This document shows, one piece after another, positions 46,454 to 58,531 of a stretch of 64,000 nucleotides of DNA. The notes under the pieces were generated by a model. That model saw only the letters and a list, made by a program, of their open reading frames with translations, was not told the origin of the DNA and did no database searches. The translations under genes were made by a program, and so were the position numbers. The DNA comes from Verticillium longisporum (Eukaryota > Ascomycota > Sordariomycetes > Glomerellales > Plectosphaerellaceae), in NCBI GenBank assembly GCA_019188255.1, contig JAETXT010000013.1, positions 1,116,001-1,180,000 of the forward strand, written 5' to 3'. Numbering within the stretch: the stretch's first letter is position 1; the number at the start of each line of letters is the position of its first letter.

Positions 46454-48847
46454 GATGCTGCTGCTCTGGCGAAGCTGCGCAACAAACATAACTTTTGATC
46501 AAAACCTTGGCAGTGCGGCGAGGCAAAAGCAGATGCTCAAACATCTGGAGAACCTCCAGGTCAAGGAAACCGTGCCCCTCACCACGACCCTTATATCCCC
46601 CTTTCAAACCGCGGTGTCACAAGTCAGACAGTCAGGAACGCATCAAACGTGCTCCAATAGTCTCTCCTCCTCCCCGCCGCCTACGTAGGTGCAAGAGAAG
46701 GAAGCCTCGCTTCGAGAAGGCAAGTCATGCCCCCCGCCCTCACCCCTCCCCCTCCCTCCAGGTAGTAGGTAGCAAATGCCATAGCTCCCAGAGGCGCCGC
46801 TTCAACCAGCCAAGAGATCTCGGCCGATACTTCCTGATCGACAGTAGCGGACCTGCGCAAGGGAAGTAAGACCACCAAGAGGAGAGCAACGCGCATCAAA
46901 GCGCACAACGTCGACAAGGCTCCCGGGCCGAGTTAGGTCGCCATTCAACCCCCTCCAGTTCAGGTGTGCGCCCAAAGGCCGGGAGCTCGACGAACCGGAG
47001 ACGATCCAGCATCCACGTACCGTCAACCGAGCAGGAGGGGCGCGACAAAGGGGGGGCAGGGGGGCCAGCCGAAGTGCTACGAGCAACGAGGGACGGATAG
47101 GGCCATAGGGGTGTGCAAGCGAGTGTGGCCTATACAGGAAAAAGATGCTCTCGGGAGAAGAAAGGCCAGAGACCAGGCCGGGCTGTCAAGAGGCCAAAAA
47201 CGGTCGTTGACTCCGGTGATCCCACCTTCGAACACGACGTAACCTCTGGATTTTCTTGTTGAAGTCCCCCCACCGAACGAACGCCCACGCATCCAATAAA
47301 GCTGCCGCGCCGGCAGTGTGGCTGCTGGGCGGACATCACGCGCGACGTGCCCGCTCGAATGCGGGGGAGACCAGGGGGTGAAGACCCAAGGATGGGCATA
47401 CATGGATGGTACTGCGTACCTAGGCATGAGATAGGCCAGGATGGAAAGAGAGAGAGGGTGCATTGGGATGGTCATCCAGCGGCGCGCTATTGGATCGTCT
47501 GCCGGGGAGCTGTAGATTAGAAGGCCTCCATCTCAGATTCTATTCGATGCAGTGGTTGGGTTTCCAGGTTTTGCTAACAACCCTTACCCCCTCCTCTTGT
47601 CCCCCTCCCCTCCCCTTCCCCTTACCTGTCTATTCACTCCACCAAGTCCCATGTCCCGTAGTGCAGGCTGGCTGAGAGACGCAAAGTTGATGGCTAGCGC
47701 GATTGGAGCTGAGTTGCTGTGCTGGATGTGGCTGCCGCACAACCTCCCCCCCCCCCCCTGTTTGCTTTTACGCGATGCAGCTACCTCTTTGGGAACCGGC
47801 ATTGGGGAGGGGTTAGTTCCAGTGGTTATATTGAAGATAGGAGGATCTTGCAGGTCGTATGACGTGTGGATACTGCACGATGCCGGCATCAGGTCCAGGT
47901 TGGGAAAGCCTCGTGTGCGCTGGCTGGCTCGCGTGCGTGTGCCCTTGTGGTGAGTGAGGTGAGGGAGTGAAGCATTCAGGCCTCAACGTCAAGGAAACCC
48001 GTCAAGGAAACCCGTCAGGGAAACCCGTCAGGGCCAAAGCGGCGGCCGAATGTTGTCGAGATAAGACAGAGTGGCGCCCGTCACGCACGCCAAGGTACGG
48101 CTATTGCGCCTGGCAGACCCCCTGTCGATGAAACATTGATTCAGTCAAGCGTGGATGGGCGTCCTTCTCATCAAACAGAAGAAGAAATGCGCCCCCCCCT
48201 GCGTCTTCACTCGATAAGATTGAGAGTTTTGGGACGGGAAATGGCAGATTCGTCAACGTCAAGCGTATGGCTTTGAAATTACACAACTATGTTGATCTAA
48301 AAGTACGGTACACATGGCAGCCAGATAGGTAGTCAGGCTTACACCAAAACAAGAACGCCCTATCGCCTGTGCTCAACTGCACAGCCTACTACTCTCTCTT
48401 CCGTGCCATATCCTCCTTCTGCCAACACCTCGCCTTCTGCCCATCGTGTCCCACTTCGTACCCATCATGAGGAAAAGATGAGGCGTCACCGTGAATGAGA
48501 ACTGTATTTCTCACAGTCTGCACCTGCATATGCTTGATTCACCGCTCGCCCCGTTTTTCTTTCCCCGAATCTCCTGACCTGAATCCATATCCCGGTCCAG
48601 CTAAATACCATTTGAACGCCGGGTATTTCTGCCCAGCTTGCGCCATCCCACCCTATTCGACGCAATGAGACAAGCACAACAGTAAAACAACCAAAAAAAA
48701 ATACACAAGACGCCGCTAACAGACAGACGGGCGACCCGTCAGGGAATATACACCATTGTAATGATGATCATCGGGAGTCGCGATCAATAAGTACCAAGGC
48801 GAGACAAAAAAAAAAGATGAATGCAAAGCGCGGTTCCGGCGCAAGTC
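46454..48847. other. Intergenic region with a 13-bp tandem repeat
   Basis: About 2.4 kb without a recognisable gene. Three to four units of GTCAAGGAAACCC (or GTCAGGGAAACCC), 13 bp each, lie at about 47988-48030. Poly-C tracts occur at about 47747-47758. It contains the upstream region of the ceramidase gene and the 3' flank of the SREBP gene. Confidence 0.5.
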
Positions 48848-51800
48848 TCAGCAACCGAGCTCCTCCTCACACTCGCTCATGCTGCCGTACCCTGTGTCGG
48901 TCTCCATGCCCACGACGCTCCTCGTAATGCTCAAGCAACGATCCACCATCTTGTGGCGGACGTCCTGATCCAACCCACACTGCTCGCCTGGCGTGCTGCC
49001 GATCCAGATGCGGAGGCTACCAGCCAGGCGTTCGAGCGAGGTGCTGAATGCCTCGGCAGCTGAGGGATGCGTGTGGAGCTCTGTCATGAGCTTGAATAGT
49101 GCCGTGCATCCGAGGAGCGACATGCTCGCCGTGACGCTGGGTTGTGCGAGCTTCTCCACGAGTTGGGTGCTCTCTCGAGGGGCCGGTCCCGCCTTGAAAC
49201 GTTGGAGATGGGCAATTGCCATGGCGCACCGTAGCGCCACCTGGACATCGGGCGTCTGAACGGCTGGCGAAGATGAATCTAGGATCGGAGACACAATGTC
49301 GTTGATGGGTGCCTGTACGACGCCGGGCTGGACAGTTTGGATCGCAGATGCGATGCTAGCACCCCGCTTCTCGTCAACGAGGACAGCACGAGCGACGAGA
49401 GCTCGTGCCTGCGCGCCTGACGCAACGGGAGCTGCCTTGAGGGCATTGTCGAGGTGGCCCGACACGACCTTCTGAGACTCGGTCTCATCCTTGCCAGCAC
49501 TCAGGCTGGCAGTCAAAGCCCGCTGGACTTCCTGACTGGACCACCAAGCCGCCACCGCATCCATGGGGGATCGCACGGCCTGATCATCCACAACAGCATC
49601 CATACCTTCCGTCTGCTCGTTCGCGTTTTCGGTGGTTGGAAGATTCCATGCCAGGTTATAGGCTCGTCGGATGATGTGGCAGTTCAAGACGTTGTCGCAC
49701 TCTTGTTCCAGCAGCGCAGCAAGATGTTCGGGAAGCTCATCGTCGTTTGCTTGCTCTGAGACGCGTCGTTGTTGTGTGAGGATCCTGTTTAGTTGCTTGG
49801 CCTCGTTCCAGCGGGACCTCGCCAGCTTCGTGGCGATGGTATTGTGAATGCCGCGGGAGCCGAGATCCCAGAGCAGAACCCGAATGTGAAGCGCCTTCAG
49901 CATGGATCGAAGGGGGGTATCAGGGAGTGTGCCAGATGCCAACAAGGTCCGTGTCAGCCGGCTCTTGTTCACCTCGACGTCTCCACCGGCCAATTGCGCA
50001 TCCAGAGCAATCGACCATGCCTTGACGCGGGCTGCCTCCTGTTCTTCGGTGAATCCAGTCAGTGCCTGGTAGCCGTGGACTCCGATCGTGTTTCGTAGGC
50101 TCAGCTTCATGGTTTTGAGGATGAGGGCAGCCGCCTCTAGAAAGAAGTTGTGCTTTGGGACCCAGACTGTCTGGATCGCAGTAAGCCATGCCTGTCGTCG
50201 GACATGAATGGGCGATGCCAGCGAAGGAGCAGGTTCGAGCGAGCTACTCATCTGTTCCGCGCCCTTCTTCTGCTTCTTGTCTGAAGGGGCAAAGAGCGAA
50301 GGCATGAAGACAGTAAGGAAGATGCCGAAGAAAAGAAGAACTTTGAGGTGAGAGATAAAGTGCGCGGCGGGGATGACGTGACCAGCGACGTGGAAGTTGC
50401 TGGACTTGAGGGCGCTGAGAAGTTGCATCGGAACCGCGAACAGACCACGGCCTTCTGGTGTCTCGTTGCTTTGCTCTTCGGTACGCACAGCCTCGATAAT
50501 CATCAGGCCAGCCAGAGAGCCGACCATCAACTTGCCGAAATAGGGTGCGTTGTTGCCCCATCGGCCGCCTTGCTGTGCTTGTTGCTGCTGCTGGATCTGT
50601 TGTTGGCGAAGCAGACCAGGATTGCCACGGAACTGTTGCTGCGGCACCGGATAAGGCTGACCGGCAGCCATCTGAGCGGCGATGATGCGCTTCATATCTT
50701 CGGGAACGGTCATCATGCCCTGGGGCGCGTCGCCGCGAGGTGTACCCATGGGTGTGTTGATGTATTGATCCTGAGGGTACTGCATTGGCGTGGGTGGTTG
50801 TTGCATTGGGCTCATGGCACCGGTCATGGCACCGGCCATGAACAGTTTTTCAAAGGCTGCGATGCGCGCCTGCATCGCACCATTCTCATCCAGCAAGCGG
50901 TTATTTCGCTTCTCGAGATGGCGGATATATTCGGTAGCCTTACTCAGCACCTGAAGTGAAGGTTAGTTGGCGTTTCAGTTTCAGCAGCATCACCAAACAT
51001 ACCGTTGCCTTGTTCAATTTGTGAGCCGGTGTCAGGCCGTGCAGCTCTTCACGGTCTTCCGTCGTATCTTCGCCCCTCGCACTCTTCGACATGATGCGCA
51101 AACTGGGGACGCTGTCTCTCAACGCTGCGATCTTGTCGTTGAGGTTCGTCCGATAGCGCTTCTCAATCATGTTGTGGGCCGTCTTCTTGACAGGCTGGTT
51201 GCCATCTTCGTCGAGCTCATCTTCATCATCCTCAGCGTCGGCCGACGACTTTCTCTTCCGACTGAGAGGCTTGCCAAATTGATCGGTGCCATCTGGAGAC
51301 GAAAGAGCCCCCGCGGCAGCGGACCCGGGACTCGGCTCACTCTTGGGCGAGTTGTACTGCAGATGGGCGGGCATGGCGATGCTCCGTAGTTTCTCCTGTT
51401 GGGCAGGTGTCAGGAGGTTCAGCGTCTCGCCGCCTGGCGCGTTATATCGCTGAGGGGCACCCTGCCTGAGGGAGGCTTGTGCGGCGTTGTTGCTGTTGTT
51501 GATGGTGGGGTTGGGGTAGTATCCCGACGACGAAGTGTTGTTGGACTGGTCGTAGGTAGCACTGGTGCCAGTCGAAGGCGAGGCCTGCTGCTGTTGCTGA
51601 GGGGCGGGTGCCACGTCCCAGGACGCGGTCTGGAAGAGAGGCACGGAGTCGGCGGCACTGCTCGCGGCAGCAAAGTTGAAGCCGTCGTACGACGGGGTGT
51701 CCTGGTAGGCCCAATTGGACGAATCATACAGGAACTGATTGTCGGTATCGGCCTGGTTGCTGGTCGCGATGTTGGACTGGGAGGGGTCGGTCTTCACACG

Positions 51801-51917
51801 CTGAGCGGCATTGTCGTCGATGAAGGGAGGCTGCGCACCGAGGTTGGAGTCATCAAAGCCATAAATGGCTCCAGAAGCTTGGTCGGTCATGTTGCCGTGG
51901 GAAGGATATGCAACCAT
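48848..51917 (-). CDS. srbA: Fungal SREBP (sterol/oxygen-responsive bHLH transcription factor)
   Basis: Predicted 1,005 aa from exons 51917-51003 and 50950-48848; the 52-bp intron (GTATGT...CAG) lies within helix 2. The disordered N-terminal activation region contains Q- and N-rich runs. The bHLH spans about residues 244-335, with the SREBP-diagnostic Tyr (about residue 255) in [10 protein letters not shown] instead of the usual Arg, an extended loop, and a leucine-zipper-like continuation. Two membrane segments (about 441-460 and 507-525) flank a short lumenal loop, followed by a large C-terminal region of the DUF2014 type. Fungal SREBPs (SrbA, Sre1) are ER-anchored, released by proteolysis under low sterol or oxygen, and activate ergosterol and iron-uptake genes. 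The ATG at 51917 is used because the frame's upstream start would be GTG. Confidence 0.9.
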
Positions 51918-53725
51918 GGGCTGACCACAGGCATCCAGCGCGACGGGGTCGTGGCCCAGAGGTCCGATGGCCACGGGAGTGGGCGGGCAGAGGCGGGCAG
52001 AGGAAGGCTTGTCAAGCGAGGCGAGGCGAGCTGCGAAAGAGAGTCGTACGAGGTTGGGCAGAGATCCAGTGGACTGCGGTAGATGATTGGGATGAGTATG
52101 GGCTCGAGGCAGGGAGTCGCGGAAGATAATCGTATGACGGTCGGGACGATGCCGTAGGGGCCGGGGATTGGCAAATGGATGGAATGTGATCGTTGAGCGT
52201 GACGGGCGTGGAATGGCAGAGGAGGAGGTGCAGAGGACAGGAGTCGGAAGAATCTGGGACGGATCGAAACCGGGGGCATCGTACGATGTTGAAGCGACAT
52301 GGGCTCAGCTGCGCCAAGCCGCTCTGGTCAGCCAGTCGAACCTGCCCAAACTCGGTCACCAAGTGGGGGGGGGGAAAGGCACCTTGGGCACCTACCTGCC
52401 TGTCGTCGCACAGGTCGCACCCGCCATACCCAGTTTGCCATCTGGATAACGGATCTGAGGGCCCACCATAACCGTCTAACGGGGACCAAGCCGGCCAGAC
52501 CACGGCACTTCCGGCCTGTTCCGGGTGACTCAGCAGCCTACCATCCCTGATCCGTCTCCCTCAGTCCCGCTTCAGGACTGTCTCATCATGTCGATCTGTC
52601 TACCATCACTGTCAATCCCGCCGGACATCTCTGGCGGCTTTATATTCCTCTTTGTGCTGTTCGTTTGCTGAGGTTCGCTCCAAAGCCTAGTTTCCTGAGT
52701 CGATCGATTATGTGAGACAAGTCTTTGCGCCCTATCCACGGTTTCATTGGGCGCTGTGGCTTGGTGCCATACCATGCACCTTGCTGGTTATCGAGCCTTG
52801 GGTAATCTGCATAGATGCGAAAGTGCCATGATATTGACCATATTGAATTATTACTGTGACCGACACGCACTTAGCGAAGGACTCGAAGAGCTGTACTGAA
52901 CTTGGACGTCGGATATTCCAGGATTGATCATACTACCACCCTTCAACCCACGTTCATGTCCTGCGCTTCATGCAAGCAAGTAAACGCCATTCTTTTTTTC
53001 CGACGGCTCTTTCGGTCGATATGTGTAAGTCAAGACATACGTTCGTACTAATCGGTGCCCCCGTCATGCTGTCAGGGCAGACCACAATGTTGACATGTTC
53101 GTCAAATGGCTGTAGTCAGGACCTGTGTTGCGAATCCTAGCTTCACTTAAGAGTAGCTTATGAGTATCCTCAGATTCAATCATCAGTGTCTCCATTCCTG
53201 TTGAATTATTCTATCCCCGACACATTTGTAAACGCGCATGCATACGCCACTCATAAAGTCAATCTGCGAATGGCCACACCGACCAAAACGGCTACGCCAC
53301 CCGACGTTAAGATTCAGGAAACATGGTGTACTTAGCATGCGTCGTGAGGCGGAGCATTGTGTAGTTATTCGTAGAAAAGCTTGTTGAAATCAGTCAATGC
53401 TTCATCCGGGTACAAGCAAAGCTGGAACTCTAAGCAGCTTAGACAGGTTAAAAGCGTCGGAGGAAGTACCAAATGAGCACAATCGGTATTTACCTCAGGC
53501 AAGGCATATGAGGTACCTAGCCAGATGAGACCATTATCTGTGAGCTTATATACCCATTGGGTTCCCAAACTACCTTCCCTTTGATTATCACATGACATCT
53601 GTTTGCCTGAATCATCTACCGACTTGCATGGCTTGCAATTTCGATCGATCAAACCCAACATACTACCTGCATGGTCGTTTCTCCGCAGCCATTCAACAGC
53701 AGAAGACATTATTTTCGCGTATGGC
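51918..53725. promoter_or_regulatory. Upstream region of the SREBP gene and of the transposon-disrupted gene
   Basis: 1.8 kb; the left part is the leader and promoter of the SREBP gene. The right end (to 53725) would be the original promoter and leader of the Gfd2-like gene before transposon insertion. No additional gene was recognised. Confidence 0.4.
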
Positions 53726-53826
53726 TAACGTGCATGATAAGCAAGTGGGCCAAACAAGCAAGTGGGCCACCTGACGACGAAAACGCGACCTTCTTACGTT
53801 AACCATTAATTCCTCCACCAACAACG

Positions 53827-55056
53827 ATGTCTCCGCCCTCACAAGAACGTCAATTACAGCTTGCTCTTCAGGCTATTCAAAATGACCCAGATCTCAGTAT
53901 ACGCGCTGCGACAAATATCTTTGGTGTTCCCCGAATGACCTTGACGCGTCGACTACGCGGTATTACTTCGCAACGCGACAGGATCCCCCTCAATCGAAAT
54001 TTGACGGAGCTCGAGGAGTTAACGATTGTTCAATACATACTTGAGCTAAATTCCCGAGCATTTCCTCCCCGGCTTTGTGAGGTTGAAGATATGGCTAATC
54101 GACTGCTAGCCGACCGCGACGCGCCGAGTGTCGGGAAGCGCTGGGCCTCAAACTTCGTCAGGCGACAACCAGAGCTTAAGACGCGTTTCTTTCGCAGATA
54201 TGACTATCAGAGAGCCCAATGCGAAGATCCCGAGGCAATTCGCGATTGGTTCGCGCTCGTAAAGAACACAATCGCCAAATACGGTATCGCGGAGCCTGAT
54301 ATCTATAACTTCGATGAGACTGGGTTTATGATGGGCGTTATCGGGTCCGGAATGGTCGTTACGAACGCCGAAAGACGTTCTAATACGAAAATGGTCCAAC
54401 CAGGAGGTCGGGAATGGGTGACAGTGATCCAAGGCGTTGGCGCAGACGGGTGGTGTGTCCCGCCGTTCATCATTATGGCGGGCAAAAATCACCTCTCAAG
54501 CTGGTACGAAGACAGCCCTCTACCTCACGACTGGGTAATCGCTACGACAGACAAAGGCTGGACAACAAATGAGAAAGGTCTAGAATGGATTCAGCATTTT
54601 GACAAGCATACCAAGCCCCGTCGGTCGGCCGGATATCGCCTCCTTATCCTAGATGGGCACCAAAGTCACCATTCCGTTGAGTTCGAGCTCTACTGCAAGG
54701 AAAACAACATCATTACGCTATGCATGCCTCCCCATTCATCTCACCTACTTCAACCTCTTGATGTTGGCTGTTTTGGCCCGCTAAAGCAGGCCTACGGTCG
54801 GCAAATTGAGAAGAAGATGAGGGCAGGTACAAGCCACATCACGAAGGAGGACTTCTTTCCCGCGTTTTTCGCAGCTTTCAAAGAAGCTATGACGGAAAGG
54901 AATATCAAGGGGGTTCAGAGGTGCTGGGCTTGTCCCAATGAGCCCCGAAATTGTGGTTTCAAAGCTGGATGTGAAGCTACGGACACCGACGCCCGTCGAG
55001 GGGGTCCCCGATACATCAGAACCTTGGGTCTCCCAAACGCCTCACAACCCGATTGA
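53827..55056 (+). CDS. Fot1/pogo-type transposase (copy 3), frame ends early
   Basis: 409 aa, identical to copies 1 and 2, with an intact DD35D catalytic core. The +1 break is at the GGGGG run 54909-54913. The coding orientation is the same as the disrupted host gene. Confidence 0.9.
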   Translation: MSPPSQERQLQLALQAIQNDPDLSIRAATNIFGVPRMTLTRRLRGITSQRDRIPLNRNLTELEELTIVQYILELNSRAFPPRLCEVEDMANRLLADRDAPSVGKRWASNFVRRQPELKTRFFRRYDYQRAQCEDPEAIRDWFALVKNTIAKYGIAEPDIYNFDETGFMMGVIGSGMVVTNAERRSNTKMVQPGGREWVTVIQGVGADGWCVPPFIIMAGKNHLSSWYEDSPLPHDWVIATTDKGWTTNEKGLEWIQHFDKHTKPRRSAGYRLLILDGHQSHHSVEFELYCKENNIITLCMPPHSSHLLQPLDVGCFGPLKQAYGRQIEKKMRAGTSHITKEDFFPAFFAAFKEAMTERNIKGVQRCWACPNEPRNCGFKAGCEATDTDARRGGPRYIRTLGLPNASQPD

Positions 55057-55480
55057 AGCTAGCTGTCAGTCAGAGTTTATTAAAGGTCGAATCGCCCGAC
55101 ACCAAGGAAGCTCTCCGACGTCGATTCTTAACGCTATAGACCACTTTACCAAGGGGACGCGTGGAATCATGCATCAACTCGCCCTATTGAAGTCGGAGAA
55201 CCAGATCCTTCGAGACGAGAACGCGACACTCAGCAAGCGTCGGAGAGCTAAGAAAACACGTCTCAGGCAAGGAGGGAGTCTAACTCTAGGTGAGGGACAG
55301 GAGATACAAACCAATATCGAGGTTCAGGTCCAGATAAATGAGGAAACGCGTCAGAGAAGCAGTCGCCAACCAAGGGACGGGACGAAGAAACGGCGCTGCG
55401 GTGTCTGCGGCGAGCCTGGACATAATGCGCGAACTTGTCAGCTGGAGACGAGGGCTTCTGAAGAAGAGGATTTCAAGTAG
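54938..55480 (+). CDS. Transposon C-terminal frame with CCHC zinc knuckle (copy 3)
   Basis: 180 aa, identical to copies 1 and 2; probable C terminus of the transposase in the +1 register, ending in a CX2CX4HX4C knuckle. Confidence 0.75.
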   Translation: MSPEIVVSKLDVKLRTPTPVEGVPDTSEPWVSQTPHNPIEASCQSEFIKGRIARHQGSSPTSILNAIDHFTKGTRGIMHQLALLKSENQILRDENATLSKRRRAKKTRLRQGGSLTLGEGQEIQTNIEVQVQINEETRQRSSRQPRDGTKKRRCGVCGEPGHNARTCQLETRASEEEDFK

Positions 55481-55579
55481 TTTCAATTGATTTAAGGCGT
55501 TAGGGTTCACCGGGATGCTGCTGTCGTCGCATGGTCGTGGTCAGGTGGCCCACTTGCTTGTTTGGCCCACTTGCTTATC

Positions 55580-56514
55580 ATGCACGTTACCTATCCGCAG
55601 CCCGAGGCTTTTGGGTCCACACAAGGCGCGCCAGCTCACACTGGGCTCTTGAGAGACGAAACATTAGTTCTTCGACAGCTCTTAGGATACCACAACGAGC
55701 CTGCCTCTCATGCTGTTCATCTGAAAAAGCCAATCGACACGTTACAAAAGTCGTCGATGAAGGATGTCTTGTTTGTAGGGCTCGATATCGATACGTTCAA
55801 GGTTACGAGAAATTGGAACCAGACCAGCAAACCCACATTGGGTTCTCGATATCGGATACTCGAAAGCTGGAGAGATTGCTGCAAGAGCCAAGACTAGACC
55901 GACCTTGCAACCCTGCGATCAGGTCTTATCAATTCACTGTTGGTAATTCAGCGTACTGCCGACGAGCATCTAACAAATTCGTATTCGGAACTTCCCAGCC
56001 CATCGCTCTTGGCGATGTCAAGCCTAAGTTCGAATCTCTGACGGCTGACCGAGACGTGGTTGTGGTACTACACGGAGCCAATTCAGATCTCAAAATCACT
56101 CAACAACTCGGCATCAACATCGAGGAAACATCTCTTTACATTATAGATACCAACAAGGTGGCGCAGTTCTCTCTCCAGCTGCACTATAGGTTGGGCCTGG
56201 AGAAACTACTCGACACATTGCAGATACCATACGCGTACCTACATGCAGCCGGTAACGACGCCAGACTCTGCCTGCAGGCCTTGCTCATGCTTGCAGTCCG
56301 TGATGCGGAACTTCAACCATCGAGCTCTTCTTTGCCGATACTCCAGACATTCAGAGAGGTGGCACAAGCCCCGAGACCCTTATCCAGAACAGAGATACAG
56401 GCACCGATAATTGAAGCTAGAAAGCAGGCAAAGGTTGAGAGCCGTGCTAGGAGGAAAATTAGACGGGCGGCCAGGACTGAGAGGCGAAGGCTAGAAAGAC
56501 ACAGGCGAGTCTGA
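55580..56514 (+). pseudogene. Gfd2/YDR514C-like (RNase H-fold) gene disrupted by transposon copy 3
   Basis: The pre-insertion gene would be 310 aa, starting at ATG 53721 in the left flank and continuing at 55589; the base count is divisible by three if one missing base is allowed. The frame 55580-55801 (RDETLVLRQLL; DVLFVGLDIDTFK) continues after a -1 shift at GG 55801-55802 as GYEKLEPDQQTHIGFSISDT. It then runs through RASNKFVFG, DVVVVLHGANSDLK and LHAAGNDARLCLQALLML to a very basic tail. The pattern fits the fungal Gfd2/YDR514C C-terminal domain, a DEDD-exonuclease-like fold with HG..SDL and H..GNDA motifs; biochemical function is unproven. The transposon separates the body from its promoter, but its right terminal repeat provides ATG CAC GTT ACC in frame (55580). 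It may be a dead gene, or a gene re-started inside the transposon end. Confidence 0.7.
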
Positions 56515-58531
56515 TACAGTGCAAACCGCGGACATTGAACCATCACCAGGCATATCAACTGAGTCTCAGGCTACGAATTCGTGGAATCGGTCAGAGCACA
56601 GCATGTAGATTATTGCAAGTGAGGCGTTGGTGGTTATGTAGCTAGCTGCGGTAGCTTTGGACGGGACAATGGGCTAGGTGGGCGCATGGAACAAACTTCA
56701 AGGGAGGCGTGGCATTCATCGTTCAATGCACAGAATTATCCTACGTTCAGGATCTGAATACGTAACGGAAGGACTTCCAATGGCCCAGCATGGGCGTCGT
56801 TCTTATCAAAATTGTCTCATCACGGTAACGCTGTAGAGTTGCGGCTTATGTTATAATCGTACAAAACGTAGCAACAGAGACAGGAAGTGACAGCGTGTCG
56901 ATGGATTTATTGATGTTTATCAAGGTACGTATCGTATTTGATAGAGCTATGTCATCTCAAATCCATAAAGTGCCATTGGATGTGTCGTTGCATCAGGGCG
57001 TGTTTGGATGGAGTGAAGATATCTTCCACACGTGGTCCGCAGGCGATACATAGTAGTTCCTAGCCTTCTAACCAGCCTCCTGCTCAATAGCTCCTCAGGC
57101 ACCTCCTGACACGTTATAACTAACATGACTTGGCGAAATCGATTTCATTGCGTCTATTGAATTTTTAGTGTAATAAGATTTCTGATATGGTCTGTCGTGA
57201 AGCCTCGGAAACACATCGTCAGTTGGGTTCTACCGTATAGCATCATGATGCTTGTTGGAACGACCTGACTTCAACTCCGCATCCAGCCAGCATTTCGTCT
57301 TGACAGTTCGCGTTGCCCATGCCAGTTGCGGAATTCTCGTTTAATAAGTCTTCTCACAGTAACTCCGTTTCGATTAAAGCATGCGGGCTGCCGCATATAT
57401 CCCAAACAACCGAGTTCAAGCATTGGTGAAGAGACCAGGCCAAGCCTGGCTCCTCGCTAGTCGAGTGGTTCAAGATCAGGATAATAATTGCACGGCATAA
57501 CTTCTCTTGAATTGTAGTTCAATGACAAGGAGTTTGGTGGATATGATAGAACAATGGAAGCAGGAAAGGGGAGCAGGGAATCAGGATGAAGGTTGCAGCT
57601 AGGGAAGAAGCATGCACGATGCAGGTATGACCACGACAAACAATTAATTGATTCGTTCATTTATTTCCATAGCTCTATAGGGTAAAGGGGGAAATTTCAT
57701 GTAAGCAGCGGTGATAAGTAGGCGGAACGCCTGCAACTTATCATCGACATCAAATCGAGGATGGCCGTGTGTTTACCATGTACTATAGCCCAAGAACAAA
57801 ACTCGACGATATCAAAACTGGGCAGAAACTTCATCCATCATCTCAGCCTGACGCTCATTCATTTCTGGCCAACTTCTGGCCCCCCTCAAACACCTTGTGA
57901 AAATAGCCACTTGCAAAATCGACGCCCCTGGTACGGACCGAGATACTACAGACGTTCCAATAGGCCCCGGCCGGGAGGGGTCGAACTGGGACCTCACATT
58001 GAAAGTTATTTTTAGGTGCATGCAGCTCAGTCTTGTCAACTTCACAGACGCCAACCAGCCCCTGCCGCGGTATCGACCCCAATCCAAGCGCCGACAGGAG
58101 ATGATCCTCGTCTCATCGCCTGGTCCAGTCCACGTCTGTCTATCGTCCTTTTTCGCGATGCACAAATCACTCAGGAAAGGGGTTCAGCCGAAAGGCCAAG
58201 GTGTGTATATACTATCCAAACAAAGCAAAAGAGAAACATGTCCTGAGACGACACATTCGGTGGTATATCGACAAATAAGACCCCACATGCACCTTCATCA
58301 ACTCGCCTATCGTGAGAACCCCCTCGCAATGCAAGATGCCACTGTCATGACTCCCTCCTCCTTCCACTGCACCAAGAGAGATAGAGAGAGATAGCAAAAG
58401 AAAATACCCAGCCCGAGAAGGCATTGTTGTCTCACTGCCCGCTGCCGGATTGTCTAAATATCGAAAGCCCCGAGATTCCGTTTTGTCCTAAATTACAGTC
58501 CTCCTCCCATTGTTGAAGGGGGCTTTCGCCG
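56515..58531. other. Intergenic region without recognisable gene
   Basis: About 2 kb, partly AT-richer than its neighbours. A tRNA-like GGCCGGGAGGGGTCGAAC string at about 57969-57986 was examined and not called. No other feature was seen. Confidence 0.4.

Larger units (their letters stand above)
53728..55587 (+). mobile_element. Fot1/pogo-type DNA transposon, copy 3 (in a gene)
   Basis: 1,860 bp with TA duplications at 53726-53727 and 55588-55589 and the same ends as copies 1 and 2. The left flank ends ATGGC-TA and the right flank begins TA-CCTATCCG. Removing the element and one TA gives ATG GCT ACC TAT CCG, the start of the downstream frame. Confidence 0.95.

Noticed and set aside
57964..58015. 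tRNA-like string (minus strand: GTTCGACCCCTCCCGGCCGGGG after a TTTCAAT loop-like segment)
   Set aside because: The T stem does not pair properly and no matching 5' acceptor or D arm was found upstream; at most a degenerate fragment.
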